From contig NZ_JACWFG010000002.1 of the NCBI RefSeq assembly GCF_019749295.1, positions 333,326 to 397,325 on the forward strand: a DNA stretch of 64,000 nucleotides, given 5' to 3'. The notes beneath the pieces are model-generated. The model had not been told where the DNA came from and ran no database searches. It saw only the letters and a program-made list of their open reading frames with translations. This stretch comes from Neobacillus niacini (GTDB taxonomy: Bacteria; Bacillota; Bacilli; Bacillales; Cytobacillaceae). This document shows, in pieces, positions 21,311-31,135 of this stretch (its first letter is position 1; each line of letters opens with the position of its first letter). Both the position numbers and the translations under genes were made by a program.

Positions 21311-21338
21311 ATTATATAATGAATGAGCATTCAGTCAA
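21311..21338 (-). promoter_or_regulatory. fadF promoter with TetR-type operator in the spacer
   Basis: Minus strand: -35 TTGACT (21338-21333), 16-base spacer, -10 TATAAT (21316-21311). The spacer contains the perfect palindrome TGAATG-CT-CATTCA (21320-21333), close to the TGAATGA..TCATTCA FadR operator known from B. subtilis. Repression by the TetR gene at 13.1 kb is inferred. Confidence 0.75.
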
Positions 21339-21434
21339 ATGTTTTTTCTTAAAATTCATTTGACTATTATTCAAACTCATACTCTAGGCTTCGTTTGGCA
21401 AACCTAAAATAAATGATTGGAGGAACGATACTGA

Positions 21435-22637
21435 ATGAATTTACCATCCATCGTCATCGCTCTTATACTTCTTATCATTGTATGGTTATACCTCGATCTC
21501 TCCATTGGCAGAAAAAAGCATCTTTCCTTTTTTCAGAAACGGGAAACCCCGATACTCCATGGAGACTTTGATATTTTCCCACATGGTAAAGGACTGTTTT
21601 CGGATTACTTTCATGAATTAAGAAATGCTGCAAACCATATTCATATTCTTTTTTATATCGTTAGAGATGACCAATTTAGCCAGCAGTTCTTAGATATTTT
21701 AAAAACAAAAGCAAAGGAAGGAATCGAAGTCAGATTGTTGGTCGACCAGATTGGCAGTCATAAAGTAAAAAAGCCTGCCATTAAGGAATTGCGTGCTGCT
21801 GGTGTACAATTTGCCTTTAGCAACCGTATACGGCTTCCATTTCTCTTTTATTCCTCTCAGGTGCGGAATCACCGTAAGATTTCGATTATCGATGGAAAAA
21901 TTGGCTATCTTGGCGGCTTTAATGTCGGTAAAGAATATATTGATCAAGACCCCAAGCTAAGTCCTTGGAGGGACTACCATTTAAAAATCACTGGTGAGAG
22001 CGTCCCTTACCTGCAGCGTGAGTTTTTTATCGATTGGAATGAATATTCCTCCGAAAAGGAGGTAAATGTAGAGGATTATACCCCTGAGCAGCCAAAAGGG
22101 AAGGTTCCTCATCAATTTGTTCCAACGGAGGCTGGGTTTCTTGAAGAAAAATATCTCCACTTAATCCAAAGTGTCAAAAAGTCAATTGTCATTGGCACAC
22201 CGTATTTTATACCAAGTAACAAACTCATCAATGAACTCATTACTGCTGCAAAGCGAGGTATTAAAATTACGATCGTCGTTCCCTATATCACCGATCATAT
22301 GCTTGTACAAGAAGCTTCATACCGATATTTACGTTTGATGTTAAAAGCAGGCGCTCAGGTTTTTCAGTACAAAAACGGTTTTTACCATGCAAAGTCGATT
22401 ATTATTGACGACACATTATGTGATATCGGTACAGCCAATTTTGATAAAAGGAGTTTATTTTTAAACAAAGAAATTAATTGTTATTTTTATGATTCTGCCT
22501 TTGTTGAACGGTTTAAGGAAGTCATTCACAAAGACATATTGGACTCTAAACCCTTGAGGTTGGAGGACATCAATAAACCAAATTTATTCCGATCCTTAAA
22601 GGAAGCCATTGCACGTGCTTTGTCATTCTTTTTATAG
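21435..22637 (+). CDS. ywjE: Cardiolipin synthase-type phospholipase D protein (YwjE)
   Basis: Joins two phosphatidylglycerols to cardiolipin at the membrane. 400 residues: one N-terminal membrane helix (residues 1-24), then two HxKx4D phospholipase D motifs, RNHRKISIIDGKIGYLGGFN near 145 and FYHAKSIIIDDTLCDIGTAN near 320. Cardiolipin synthases often have two helices, so this shorter form fits YwjE. ATG at 21435 follows TTGGAGGA. It is divergent from fadF and 15 bases ahead of uvsE. Confidence 0.9.
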   Translation: MNLPSIVIALILLIIVWLYLDLSIGRKKHLSFFQKRETPILHGDFDIFPHGKGLFSDYFHELRNAANHIHILFYIVRDDQFSQQFLDILKTKAKEGIEVRLLVDQIGSHKVKKPAIKELRAAGVQFAFSNRIRLPFLFYSSQVRNHRKISIIDGKIGYLGGFNVGKEYIDQDPKLSPWRDYHLKITGESVPYLQREFFIDWNEYSSEKEVNVEDYTPEQPKGKVPHQFVPTEAGFLEEKYLHLIQSVKKSIVIGTPYFIPSNKLINELITAAKRGIKITIVVPYITDHMLVQEASYRYLRLMLKAGAQVFQYKNGFYHAKSIIIDDTLCDIGTANFDKRSLFLNKEINCYFYDSAFVERFKEVIHKDILDSKPLRLEDINKPNLFRSLKEAIARALSFFL

Positions 22638-22652
22638 TAAGGAGTTATGCGG

Positions 22653-23609
22653 GTGAAGATTCGTTTCGGCTATGTTTCGACGGCCATTACATTATGGGAC
22701 GCCTCTCCGTCGAAGACACTTACGTTTACACGTTACCAGCAGATGTCAGAAAAAGAGCGTAAAAACAAATTACTTGAACTTACCAGGCTCAATCTAGCCC
22801 ATACGCTTCGAATGTTTTATTTCAATCTCGCACATGAGATTGAATTGTACCGGCTATCTAGTTCCATCGTTCCGTTGGCCACTCATCCTGAGGTATTTTG
22901 GGATTTTGTGACGCCTTTTAAGAAACAATGGAAAGAGATTGGCACATTAATAAAAAAGAATCATTTGCGGGTAAGCTTTCATCCGAATCAATATACGTTG
23001 TTTACCTCTCCGCAGGACAAAATTACAAATAATGCCGTTATCGATATGGAATACCATTATCGGATGTTTGAAGCCATGGGTGTCGAGGACAGAGGCATGA
23101 TGAATATTCACATTGGCGGCGCTTATGGGGATAAGGTGGAAACGATTGTCCGCTTCCATGAAAATTTAAAGCGGCTTCCGAGTCATATTAAAAAGGCGAT
23201 GACCTTGGAGAACGATGACAAAACCTATAATACAGAGGAAACGTTAATTGCTTGTGAAAAAGAAACCATTCCCTTGGTTTTTGATTATCATCATCACATG
23301 GCAAACCTTTGTGAGCCGCCTCTAGAGGAGCTGCTGCCAAGGATATTTAAAACCTGGGACCATGTCGACCTTGTCCCGAAAATTCACATTTCTTCACCAA
23401 AGACTGAAAAGGAATTCCGTTCTCATGCCGACTTCGTAGACCTAGAATTTATCATGCCGCTGATAAAAATGCTGAAGGAAATCGGACAGGATGTTGATTT
23501 CATGATTGAGGCAAAGGCGAAGGACCAGGCAACGTTGAAATTAGTCGAGGATATCAGCAAGGTTCGTGGTTATAAAAGGATCAGCGGAGCTGCCATTGAG
23601 GTGAAATAA
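22653..23609 (+). CDS. uvsE: UV damage endonuclease
   Basis: Nicks DNA 5' to UV photoproducts, an alternative to nucleotide excision repair. 318 residues with family motifs [31 protein letters not shown] near 105, [12 protein letters not shown] near 150, ENDDKTYN near 180 and FDYHHH near 205, the metal-binding TIM-barrel set. GTG at 22653 has AAGGAG eight bases upstream; ATG 22647 is only two bases from it, so GTG is preferred. Corresponds to B. subtilis ywjD. Confidence 0.93.
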   Translation: MKIRFGYVSTAITLWDASPSKTLTFTRYQQMSEKERKNKLLELTRLNLAHTLRMFYFNLAHEIELYRLSSSIVPLATHPEVFWDFVTPFKKQWKEIGTLIKKNHLRVSFHPNQYTLFTSPQDKITNNAVIDMEYHYRMFEAMGVEDRGMMNIHIGGAYGDKVETIVRFHENLKRLPSHIKKAMTLENDDKTYNTEETLIACEKETIPLVFDYHHHMANLCEPPLEELLPRIFKTWDHVDLVPKIHISSPKTEKEFRSHADFVDLEFIMPLIKMLKEIGQDVDFMIEAKAKDQATLKLVEDISKVRGYKRISGAAIEVK

Positions 23610-23674
23610 TCCTTGCATTTTTTTAAAGAGGAATGGTTAAAGTAACAACAGATTCACACAAGGAGGGATTTTCA

Positions 23675-23803
23675 ATGGAAAGCACGAGCGAATTCGTTCA
23701 AAGACTAGCTGAAAACCAAAAAAAGCAAGAAAAAAATAAAAAGCGCGGCAATAGACACCCTGAAAGCAAATTACCAAATCACAAGCACTCACAAGGTGTG
23801 TAA
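23675..23803 (+). CDS. DUF4023 family small protein
   Basis: 42-residue protein, ESTSEFVQRLAENQKKQEKN then a basic Lys/Arg/His-rich tail. It matches the short DUF4023 family of bacilli, whose role is unknown. AAGGAGG lies 8 bases before ATG 23675, the strongest evidence that it is translated, and a terminator follows directly. Confidence 0.8.
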   Translation: MESTSEFVQRLAENQKKQEKNKKRGNRHPESKLPNHKHSQGV

Positions 23804-23806
23804 AAG

Positions 23807-23837
23807 AAAAGAGTCTCCCTTCGCAGGAGACTCTTTT
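23807..23837. terminator. Bidirectional terminator (DUF4023 / sspH)
   Basis: AAAAGAGTCTCC and GGAGACTCTTTT form a perfect 12 bp stem with a 7-base loop, with A-run before and T-run after, between convergent genes. Confidence 0.9.
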
Positions 23838-24015
23838 ACTCTTCAATTAAATTCAAGACTGGAACTTCCCGTTCGTCCTCCGGATCAGTCTTATAAAAAA
23901 TCCTCGCCATCTTCGTGTTATCATCCACATGCTGAATAATCACAGGCGCCCCTTCATATGTAACATTAATCATATCCATAGACTCAGCAATTTCCTTCGC
24001 TCTTCCCACATTCAT
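23836..24015 (-). CDS. sspH: Small acid-soluble spore protein, H type
   Basis: Spore core protein made in the forespore. 59 residues, MNVGRAKEIAESMDMINVTY, then GAPVIIQHVDD and a C-terminal EVPVLNLIEE, matching the SASP_H family in sequence and length. ATG 24015 follows GGGGAGTGG. A longer in-frame start adds 18 hydrophobic residues with no family match and is rejected. A sigma-G-like promoter precedes it. Confidence 0.9.
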   Translation of the reverse strand: MNVGRAKEIAESMDMINVTYEGAPVIIQHVDDNTKMARIFYKTDPEDEREVPVLNLIEE

Positions 24016-24056
24016 CAAAGCCACTCCCCATCTTATCAACATAAAAATCACCCTAA

Positions 24057-24086
24057 TAATATTTACCAAAAAACGGATAGTTATGC
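24057..24086 (-). promoter_or_regulatory. Candidate sigma-G promoter of sspH
   Basis: Minus strand: GCATA (24086-24082), 18-base spacer, AATATTA (24063-24057), close to the forespore consensus (GHATR, CATnHTA). About 42 bases before the start codon. Confidence 0.5.
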
Positions 24087-24100
24087 AGTGATGTATAAAC

Positions 24101-24129
24101 GGTGCCTGTCACCTTCGGTGACAGGCACC
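24101..24129 (-). terminator. argS terminator-like hairpin, GGTGCCTGTCACC family
   Basis: GGTGCCTGTCACC and GGTGACAGGCACC make a perfect 13 bp stem with a 3-base loop, 22 bases past the argS stop. The sequence recurs at other gene ends in the window (27616, 63367). The T-run is weak (GTTTATAC). Confidence 0.7.
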
Positions 24130-24150
24130 CAAAAAGGGATTCGAGCTAAC

Positions 24151-25821
24151 TTACATTTTCTCAGGAGCTGAAACACCGATTAGTGCTAATGCATTGCGCA
24201 GTGTGATTTGTACGGTTTTGATTAGCGCGAGGCGCGCCTTAGTGCGCTCTGGCTGCTCGCTGTCGAGTACTTTTTCCGCATTGTAGAAGCTATGGAACGT
24301 TGATGCTAACTCCATAATATAGTTCGTGACACGGTGCGGCACACGCTTTACCGCCGCCTCACCTACTGCCTGCGGGAATTCTCCAAGCTTTTTCAATAAC
24401 TCAATTTCTTTCTCTGCACCAATTAATGAGAAATCAGCATTCTTATCCACTGAAATCCCCTGCTCCTCGCCTGAGCGCAGAATGCTGCAAATTCTAGCGT
24501 GCGCATATTGAGCATAATAAACCGGGTTTTCATTGGATTCTGAAACCGCTAAATCCAAATCAAAATCCATGTGAGTATCCGAACTTCTCATCGCAAAGAA
24601 GTAACGAGTGGCATCGAGGCCAACCTCATCCACTAAATCACGCATGGTTACCGCTTTACCTGTACGCTTACTCATCTTCATCTTCTCACCGTTTTTGTAA
24701 AGGTGTACAAGCTGAATGATTTCGACCTCGAGGGCGTCCGCAGCATAACCTAGTGACTGGATCGCCGCCTTCATCCGCGGGATATAACCATGGTGGTCCG
24801 CTCCCCAAATATTAATCAGCTTTTCAAAGCCGCGGTCAAGCTTGTCTTTATGGTAAGCAATATCTGGTGTCAAATACGTATACGAACCATCCTGCTTAAT
24901 TAACACACGGTTCTTATCATCACCGAAATCCATGGAACGAAGCCATGTTGCTCCCTCTTCTTCAAAAATATAGCCGTTCTTCGTAAGCACCTTTAGCGCC
25001 TCACCGATTTTTCCATTTTTATAAAGGGACGTTTCAGAATACCAAACATCAAACTTAACACGGAAATCCTCAAGATCTCTTTGCAGCTTCGCCATTTCGT
25101 ATTTCAAACCGTATTCACGGAAAAACTCAAACCGCTCCTGCTCATCGACGTTCACATACTTATCGCCAAACTCTTCTGCCAACGACTTCCCAATCCCAAT
25201 GATATCCGCACCATGATAGCCGTCCTCAGGCATTGCTTTATCCATGCCTAACGCTTGAAAATAACGAGCCTCAACGGAAAGTGCTAGATTATTAATCTGA
25301 TTACCAGCGTCATTGATGTAGTACTCACGTGAAACATCATAGCCAGCCTTCGCTAGAATATTGCAAAGGGAATCACCGACTGCTGCCCCGCGCGCATGGC
25401 CAAGGTGCAAATCTCCTGTTGGATTTGCTGAAACAAACTCGACTTGAACCTTTTGCTTGCCTCCAACAGTTGTTTCGCCATACTTTTCCCCAGCATCAAG
25501 AACAGTCGGAATTAAATCTGTTAGGTATGCATTATTCATATAAAAATTAATGAACCCTGGACCTGCCATTTCCATTTTTTCAATGGACGCCTTTGAGCGG
25601 TCGAAATTCTCGATCAGTGCCTCCGCAATTACACGAGGTGCTTTCTTCGCCACACGCGCCAGCTGCATCGCCATGTTTGTTGAATAATCGCCGTGCGACT
25701 TCTCCTTAGGGACCTCTAGAATGACATCTGGAATCTGATCTTCTGTTGCCAGATTTGCCTTAATAACCGCTGCCCGAATCTCTTCTTTTAATTTACTTTG
25801 GACCTGTTCAACTATGTTCAT
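24151..25821 (-). CDS. argS: Arginyl-tRNA synthetase
   Basis: Charges tRNA-Arg. 556 residues, class Ia: Arg_tRNA_synt_N domain at the start, HIGH-type motif [19 protein letters not shown] near 130, KMSK-type motif [12 protein letters not shown] near 365, and the DALR anticodon domain ending [15 protein letters not shown]. Start ATG 25821 overlaps the stop of ywiB by 4 bases (ATGA), so the two are co-translated. Confidence 0.97.
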   Translation of the reverse strand: MNIVEQVQSKLKEEIRAAVIKANLATEDQIPDVILEVPKEKSHGDYSTNMAMQLARVAKKAPRVIAEALIENFDRSKASIEKMEMAGPGFINFYMNNAYLTDLIPTVLDAGEKYGETTVGGKQKVQVEFVSANPTGDLHLGHARGAAVGDSLCNILAKAGYDVSREYYINDAGNQINNLALSVEARYFQALGMDKAMPEDGYHGADIIGIGKSLAEEFGDKYVNVDEQERFEFFREYGLKYEMAKLQRDLEDFRVKFDVWYSETSLYKNGKIGEALKVLTKNGYIFEEEGATWLRSMDFGDDKNRVLIKQDGSYTYLTPDIAYHKDKLDRGFEKLINIWGADHHGYIPRMKAAIQSLGYAADALEVEIIQLVHLYKNGEKMKMSKRTGKAVTMRDLVDEVGLDATRYFFAMRSSDTHMDFDLDLAVSESNENPVYYAQYAHARICSILRSGEEQGISVDKNADFSLIGAEKEIELLKKLGEFPQAVGEAAVKRVPHRVTNYIMELASTFHSFYNAEKVLDSEQPERTKARLALIKTVQITLRNALALIGVSAPEKM

Positions 25822-26237
25822 TTCTTCTCCTCCTGAAACGCAATTTCTAAACGATATGTACTCGTTGGACTACCCTCCATTGAAAAATCATAAAGAACCC
25901 CGAAGAAGCCTTTGCCATTTTCATAGGAATAGTCGATATTTTTTGTCTTCGTCACTGTTGCAAACTGGCCAAACGGCATTTCATAACTGCCATTCATCTT
26001 ACGATTCAATTCAAAAGGCAGACGCATCTTGATAGCCCCGCCTCGTAAAATCAGGGCATCATTCGCGGCCATCTTTACAATCGTCCGAACACTTCCCTCT
26101 TCCATTGCTTCCTCATATTTGAGATAAGCACCATTTCCTTTTTCAAAGTATGTACCAAATACCGTCAATTCAAAAGTCTCATCTTGATCAATTGTCGTTT
26201 TTACATGTATTTTCATAGGTAATTCAGGGATTGACAA
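25818..26237 (-). CDS. ywiB: DUF1934 family protein (YwiB)
   Basis: Function unknown; beta-barrel, calycin-like family. 139 residues with [29 protein letters not shown] and [14 protein letters not shown] segments typical of YwiB. Start uncertain: TTG 26237 has AAGGG upstream, while ATG 26216 has no ribosome site. It precedes argS as in B. subtilis. Confidence 0.85.
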   Translation of the reverse strand: MSIPELPMKIHVKTTIDQDETFELTVFGTYFEKGNGAYLKYEEAMEEGSVRTIVKMAANDALILRGGAIKMRLPFELNRKMNGSYEMPFGQFATVTKTKNIDYSYENGKGFFGVLYDFSMEGSPTSTYRLEIAFQEEKK

Positions 26238-26321
26238 ACGAAACGCACACCCTTTTTAAAAATGAACCTTTTGTGGGTCATTGGAATTTTTCATAGCTTG
26301 CCCATTTCGGGCACTTTTTCT

Positions 26322-26351
26322 ATTATAAACTATTATCTGAAATGAATTCAA
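26322..26351 (-). promoter_or_regulatory. ywiB-argS promoter
   Basis: Minus strand: TTGAAT (26351-26346), 18-base spacer, TATAAT (26327-26322). It abuts the speB terminator and is followed by a small leader hairpin (GCCCGAAATGGGC). Confidence 0.6.
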
Positions 26352-26353
26352 AA

Positions 26354-26382
26354 GATGCCTGCCCCAATAAGGGACAGGCACC
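26354..26382 (-). terminator. speB terminator
   Basis: GATGCCTGCCCC pairs with GGGACAGGCACC (one mismatch) around a 5-base loop; on the minus strand TCTTTT follows. The arms resemble the GGTGCCTGTCACC family. Confidence 0.7.
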
Positions 26383-26391
26383 CAAACCATT

Positions 26392-27264
26392 TTATTTCAC
26401 CCAGCCAAGCAGCATTTCACGAATCAATTTGCTGGCAGTGTTCGCAGTTTGCTCAGATGGATCATAAATCGGGGCAACCTCAACAAGGTCACAGCCAACC
26501 ACATTCACACCAGAACGAGCAATTTCATGAATCGAAGCAAGAAGCTCCTTAGACGTAATTCCGCCAGCGTCAACGGTACCAGTACCAGGTGCATGAGCAG
26601 GGTCCAATACATCGATATCAATCGTTACATATACCGGACGTCCGTCAAGCTCAGGAAGGATTTCCTTTAATGGCTGATGCACTTCAAATTTAGAAATATG
26701 CATGCCGTTTTCTTTTGCCCATTGGAATTCTTCTTTCATCCCGGAACGGATTCCAAAAGAATAAACGTTCTTCGGTCCGATATGTTCAGCAATTTTACGA
26801 ATCGGTGTTGAGTGGGATAAAGGCTCACCTTCATAGCTCTCTCTGAGATCCGTATGAGCGTCCATATGAATGATCGCTAGGTCTGGATATTTCTTATATA
26901 CCGCCTTCATAACCGGCCAAGACACTAAGTGCTCGCCGCCCATGCCGAACGGAAACTTACCTGCTGCTAGAACTTGATCCACGAACTCCTCAATCAAATC
27001 CAAACTCTTTTGCGCATTTCCGAACGGAAGCGGGATATCACCAGCATCGTAGTACTTCACATCTTCAAGCTCACGGTCAAGATAGGCACTGTACTCTTCC
27101 AAACCAATCGAAACCTCACGGATACGCGACGGACCAAAGCGTGAGCCCGGACGATAACTAACCGTCCAATCCATCGGCATACCGTATAGAACTACCTGAC
27201 TATCCTCAAAATTCGGATGACTCTTTATAAACACATTACCAGAATAAGCCTCATCAAAACGCAT
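26392..27264 (-). CDS. speB: Agmatinase
   Basis: Hydrolyses agmatine to putrescine and urea. 290 residues, ureohydrolase fold with the manganese ligands in GGEHLVSW near 110, IHMDAHTDLR near 134 and DIDVLDPAHAPGTGT near 213. ATG 27264 has GAGGG seven bases upstream. It follows speE on the same strand, so putrescine made here feeds spermidine synthase, but a 380-base repeat-filled gap separates them. Confidence 0.95.
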   Translation of the reverse strand: MRFDEAYSGNVFIKSHPNFEDSQVVLYGMPMDWTVSYRPGSRFGPSRIREVSIGLEEYSAYLDRELEDVKYYDAGDIPLPFGNAQKSLDLIEEFVDQVLAAGKFPFGMGGEHLVSWPVMKAVYKKYPDLAIIHMDAHTDLRESYEGEPLSHSTPIRKIAEHIGPKNVYSFGIRSGMKEEFQWAKENGMHISKFEVHQPLKEILPELDGRPVYVTIDIDVLDPAHAPGTGTVDAGGITSKELLASIHEIARSGVNVVGCDLVEVAPIYDPSEQTANTASKLIREMLLGWVK

Positions 27265-27299
27265 CAAACTTCCCTCACTTCTTATGTATAACTAGATTA

Positions 27300-27600
27300 C
27301 TTCTAACGTTCACCAAACTTCGGCCACCCAAGTTCTGAGTGACCGAAAATCCACTTTCAAATCGTTTTAGGTCACTGAAGACACTTTATAGTTACCATAA
27401 ACCCTTTTTAGAGAGGAGTTCGGGCACTAAAAGCCCTCTTTAGTTACCGTAAACCTACTTTCAAAACGGTTTGGGGCACTATAACCCCTCTTTAGTTACC
27501 ATAAACCCTTTATTAATCGTTTCCGGTCACTATAAACCCTATATAACGACCGTACACCCGATTTCTCCACCTCTACAGTCACTTACTGTCCGCCTGAGGT
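27300..27600. repeat. Intergenic array 3: 52-base period
   Basis: TAGTTACC(A/G)TAAACC recurs at 27389, 27441 and 27493, exactly 52 bases apart, and alternates with GG(T/G)CACTATAA-type half-units, giving 26-base half-repeats. Edges are degenerate. It fills the speE-speB gap and does not share sequence with the other arrays. Confidence 0.75.
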
Positions 27601-27615
27601 GGACAGTGTCCACGA

Positions 27616-27632
27616 GCGGTGCCTGTCACCGC
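27616..27632. repeat. GGTGCCTGTCACC-family hairpin after speE
   Basis: GCGGTG-CCTGT-CACCGC, a 6 bp stem directly downstream of speE. It shares the core with 24101 and 63367. A second small palindrome TGGACAGTGTCCA lies at 27600-27612. Confidence 0.6.
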
Positions 27633-27647
27633 CATACGGCAAAAAAA

Positions 27648-28475
27648 TCACTTCACTAAATCTCCAACAAATTTAGGCAGGACGAATGCTGCTTTGTGCA
27701 GTTCTTTTGTATAATATTTGGTTTCGATTTCGTGGAAGCGGTCTTCGCTTACTTCCAGCGGATCGTGCTTTTTAGATCCTATAGTGAATGCCCATAGTCC
27801 GCTTGGGTATGTAGGGATATTCGCTACATATAAACGGGTAATAGGGAAGATTTCACGCACGTCACGCTGTACGTTGCGAATTAGATCTGCTTTGAACCAT
27901 GGATTATCTGACTGTGCTACAAAGATTCCATCTTCTTTTAACGCTTTAGAAATTCCCGCATAGAACCCTTTTGTAAATAGGTTTACTGCCGGTCCTACTG
28001 GCTCTGTAGAGTCAACCATGATTACATCATATTCATTTTCACTTTTCGCAATATGCATGAAGCCGTCGTCAACCTGAACATCAACGCGCGGGTCATCAAG
28101 CATGCCAGCGATTTCTGGTAAAAACTTTTTAGAGTACTCAATTACTTTTCCATCAATATCAACAAGCGTTGCTTTCTTCACGCTTGGGTGCTTCAATACT
28201 TCACGGATAACTCCGCCATCGCCGCCGCCGACAACTAGTACGTTCTCTGGGTTTGGATGTGTAAATAAAGGTACATGTGCTACCATTTCGTGATAAACGA
28301 ACTCGTCTTTAACAGAGGTCATAACCATGTCATCTAATAGAAGCATATTGCCCCATTCTTCTGTTTCCACCATATCAAGCTTTTGAAATTCTGTTTGCTC
28401 CGTATGTAAAGTTTTATTTATTTTCATGGTGATGCCGAAGTTTTCAGTTTGCTTTTCTGTAAACCAAATAGACAT
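27648..28475 (-). CDS. speE: Spermidine synthase
   Basis: Transfers aminopropyl from decarboxylated SAM to putrescine. 275 residues with [18 protein letters not shown] near 80 (SAM site), a central VDDGFMHI, and [15 protein letters not shown] near 152. ATG 28475 follows GAAGGAAG. Leads the speE-speB unit as in B. subtilis. Confidence 0.96.
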   Translation of the reverse strand: MSIWFTEKQTENFGITMKINKTLHTEQTEFQKLDMVETEEWGNMLLLDDMVMTSVKDEFVYHEMVAHVPLFTHPNPENVLVVGGGDGGVIREVLKHPSVKKATLVDIDGKVIEYSKKFLPEIAGMLDDPRVDVQVDDGFMHIAKSENEYDVIMVDSTEPVGPAVNLFTKGFYAGISKALKEDGIFVAQSDNPWFKADLIRNVQRDVREIFPITRLYVANIPTYPSGLWAFTIGSKKHDPLEVSEDRFHEIETKYYTKELHKAAFVLPKFVGDLVK

Positions 28476-28694
28476 GTGTCATCTTCCTTCCGATAGCTTA
28501 TTTATTTAAACCTAACTACTATCAAATCATTCCATTTTTATAGTACCCAAACTATTGAATTACAAACATAAAGAAAAGTCTAGCATAATCTATCAAAAAT
28601 TCTAGAAAATTTTTCTTTTTACTAGTTTAAAACATCTAATTTGTTTCAATACTGTTACTATGGCATTTTTTATAAAAATGTAATTGAACTTTTA

Positions 28695-28878
28695 GGCTTT
28701 GTTAACTTAGTCTGTTGATTTTCGCTCCAGGCACTTCGCTTTCCGCGGGCGGCCCGGGAAGCCTCCTCGGCGCTAAAGCGCCTGTGGGGTCTCCCCAGAC
28801 CCTTCCTCCCGCAGGAGTCTACGTGCCCTCCGCGAAATTCAACAGAGTGCTAATATTAAAATTTGCATTAACAAAGCC
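28695..28878 (+). repeat. Palindromic repeat element, copy D
   Basis: Full copy with perfect 11-base inverted ends GGCTTTGTTAA and TTAACAAAGCC. Core stems: TTGATTTTCGC/GCGAAATTCAA, GGCAC/GTGCC and GGCGC-TAAA-GCGCC. It ends 60 bases before the pbpG start, so the pbpG promoter must lie in those bases, in the element or beyond it. The remaining 28476-28694 is AT-rich with nothing else seen. Confidence 0.92.
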
Positions 28879-28938
28879 ATTGTAACGAATGCAAATGACA
28901 TTTTTCTATTTATCCATTTGGTGAAGGAGGGTATTGCT

Positions 28939-31008
28939 GTGGAAGTGATGACGAATCATGGGTTTCGGAAGACAATTAAATATTTGCGCGCTTTTATAAT
29001 CATTAGTTTGATAGGCTTAGGCTGTATGCTGGTTGTTTTTCTCGGGATTCTTGGTTATGCCAAAATTCTTGGTGCGCCGCCGCTTGCTGTCCCGCAATCG
29101 ACCTTATTTTTTGCCAATGATGGGACGTTAATTGGCGAGAGCAACAGCGGCCAGAAACGATACTGGGTTCCCCTCGAGGAAATTTCACCGAACTTAATCA
29201 ATGCAACGGTTTCCATTGAGGATAAGAACTATTATGAACATAATGGCTTTGATTATAAACGAATTATCGGTGCCCTTGTTGCCGATATCAAGGCAGGTGC
29301 GAAGGTCCAGGGTGCCAGTACTATCACCCAGCAATACGCAAGAAATCTATTCCTAGAGCACGATAAAACATGGTCAAGGAAACTGCATGAGGCCTTTTAT
29401 GCCATCCGGATTGAAATGAACTACTCGAAAGAAGAGATATTAGAAGGCTATTTAAACACAATTTACTATGGCAGCGGTGCCTATGGTGTTCAAGCAGCCA
29501 GTCAATTTTATTTTGGAAAAAATGCTTCTGAATTATCTTTGGCTGAAAGTTCCATGTTAGCAGGTGTTCCAAAAGGACCCAGCTACTATTCACCACTAGA
29601 ATCATTAGATAATGCTAAAAGACGTCAAAGCATCATATTAAATACAATGGTTGAAAACGGCTATATCAAAAAAGAGACTGCTCAAAAGGCAAAGGAAACA
29701 GCCCTTACTTTTACAGGTGAACATCCGCATAAGCGAGTGGAAGCAGCACCTTACTTTCAGGACGCTGTAAAAAACGCCTTACAAAATCAACTCAATCTTG
29801 ATGAAAAGACCATCCAGCTCGGCGGCTTAAAGGTTTATACGACACTAGATTTAAAGCAGCAGGAGGCTGCCGAAAAACAAATTCAGCAGACCATTGCCAG
29901 CGGCTCTGAAATTCAGGTAGGACTTGTTGCCATGGATCCCAAAAATGGCCATGTCAGAGCCATGGTCGGCGGCCGGAATTATGATGAAAGTCCATTTAAC
30001 CGTGCTGTTCAAGCAGTCAGACAGCCAGGCTCAACGATTAAGCCGATTCTTTACTATGCAGCACTAAGTCAAGGCTTTACCCCATCATCTACCATGAGAA
30101 GTGAGAAAACTACCTTCAAAATCGATGAAGGCAGAACGGAATATTCACCGCATAATTTTAATAACAAGTATGCTGACGGTGAAATTACACTGGCTCAGGC
30201 TCTTGCTGTATCTGATAACATTTATGCTGTTAAAACACACCTGTTTATGGGTATCGAAACGTTAATCAAAAATGCTAAAAAGTTTGGAATTTCTACTGAG
30301 ATGGACAAAGTTCCGTCGCTCGCCCTAGGTACATCAGGCGTTCGCGTTATTGACATGGCGAATGCCTACAGTATCTTTGCGAATGGCGGAAAAAAAGTGA
30401 ATCCAACCTTAATTACAAAGGTAGAGGATTATAATGGGAATGTTATTTTTGAAAGTAACCCTGAAGCAGAGAGGGTGCTTGACCCAGCTAAAGCCTTCGT
30501 TATGACACATATGATGACAGGAATGTTTGATAAGAAGTTGAACGGCTATGCCAAGGTTACCGGGAATTCCCTGATTGATGATATTACCCGCACCTATGCA
30601 GGGAAATCTGGTTCGACGGAGACGGATAGCTGGATGATTGGTTACACACCACAGCTGGTTACAGCCGTTTGGGCGGGTCATGATGTCGGGATACCCATCA
30701 CCCTGACGGCAGAAAAAAGCTATGCTAAAAATATTTGGGCAAACTTTATGGAGGAGTCCCTAAAAGGAAAGCCCGTTAAGGCATTTTCTCCGCCAAAAGA
30801 GGGTGTCGTGGGCGTTTACGTTAATCCTGAGAATGGTAAACTTGCGTCAAAGGATTGTCCTGTCCGACGGTTTACTTATTTTGTTGCTGGAACACAGCCT
30901 ACAGAATACTGTACCGATCATCTAGAACATAAAGAAGAGAAACCTTCTGAAAAGAAAGAAGAGAAAAAGGACCCTTGGTATAAGAGGATTTTCAACTGGG
31001 GTGCTTAG
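28939..31008 (+). CDS. pbpG: Class A penicillin-binding protein, PBP2d type
   Basis: Bifunctional glycosyltransferase-transpeptidase for peptidoglycan, linked in B. subtilis to spore germ-cell wall. 689 residues: one membrane helix near 20-42, GT51 domain (SIEDKNYYEHNGFDYKR near 90, GASTITQQYARNLFLE near 125), then transpeptidase with QPGSTIKP (catalytic Ser), SDN and KSGST. GTG 28939 has AAGGAGGG seven bases upstream; the frame also extends to a TTG at 28918. A charged Glu/Lys tail ends it. Confidence 0.93.
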   Translation: MEVMTNHGFRKTIKYLRAFIIISLIGLGCMLVVFLGILGYAKILGAPPLAVPQSTLFFANDGTLIGESNSGQKRYWVPLEEISPNLINATVSIEDKNYYEHNGFDYKRIIGALVADIKAGAKVQGASTITQQYARNLFLEHDKTWSRKLHEAFYAIRIEMNYSKEEILEGYLNTIYYGSGAYGVQAASQFYFGKNASELSLAESSMLAGVPKGPSYYSPLESLDNAKRRQSIILNTMVENGYIKKETAQKAKETALTFTGEHPHKRVEAAPYFQDAVKNALQNQLNLDEKTIQLGGLKVYTTLDLKQQEAAEKQIQQTIASGSEIQVGLVAMDPKNGHVRAMVGGRNYDESPFNRAVQAVRQPGSTIKPILYYAALSQGFTPSSTMRSEKTTFKIDEGRTEYSPHNFNNKYADGEITLAQALAVSDNIYAVKTHLFMGIETLIKNAKKFGISTEMDKVPSLALGTSGVRVIDMANAYSIFANGGKKVNPTLITKVEDYNGNVIFESNPEAERVLDPAKAFVMTHMMTGMFDKKLNGYAKVTGNSLIDDITRTYAGKSGSTETDSWMIGYTPQLVTAVWAGHDVGIPITLTAEKSYAKNIWANFMEESLKGKPVKAFSPPKEGVVGVYVNPENGKLASKDCPVRRFTYFVAGTQPTEYCTDHLEHKEEKPSEKKEEKKDPWYKRIFNWGA

Positions 31009-31022
31009 CATGATAGAAAAAG

Positions 31023-31058
31023 GGAAAAGCTCCGGAGAATGGTCTCCGGAGCTTTTCC
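31023..31058 (+). terminator. pbpG terminator
   Basis: GGAAAAGCTCCGGAGA and TCTCCGGAGCTTTTCC, a near-perfect 15 bp stem with a 4-base loop, 15 bases after the stop. Confidence 0.9.
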
Positions 31059-31135
31059 TGTCCTAGTTTTACAGTGTTTTCACACTGCATATATTTTACA
31101 ACTTTTCGTAGAAAATTGCTATTGTAAAAAATTTT

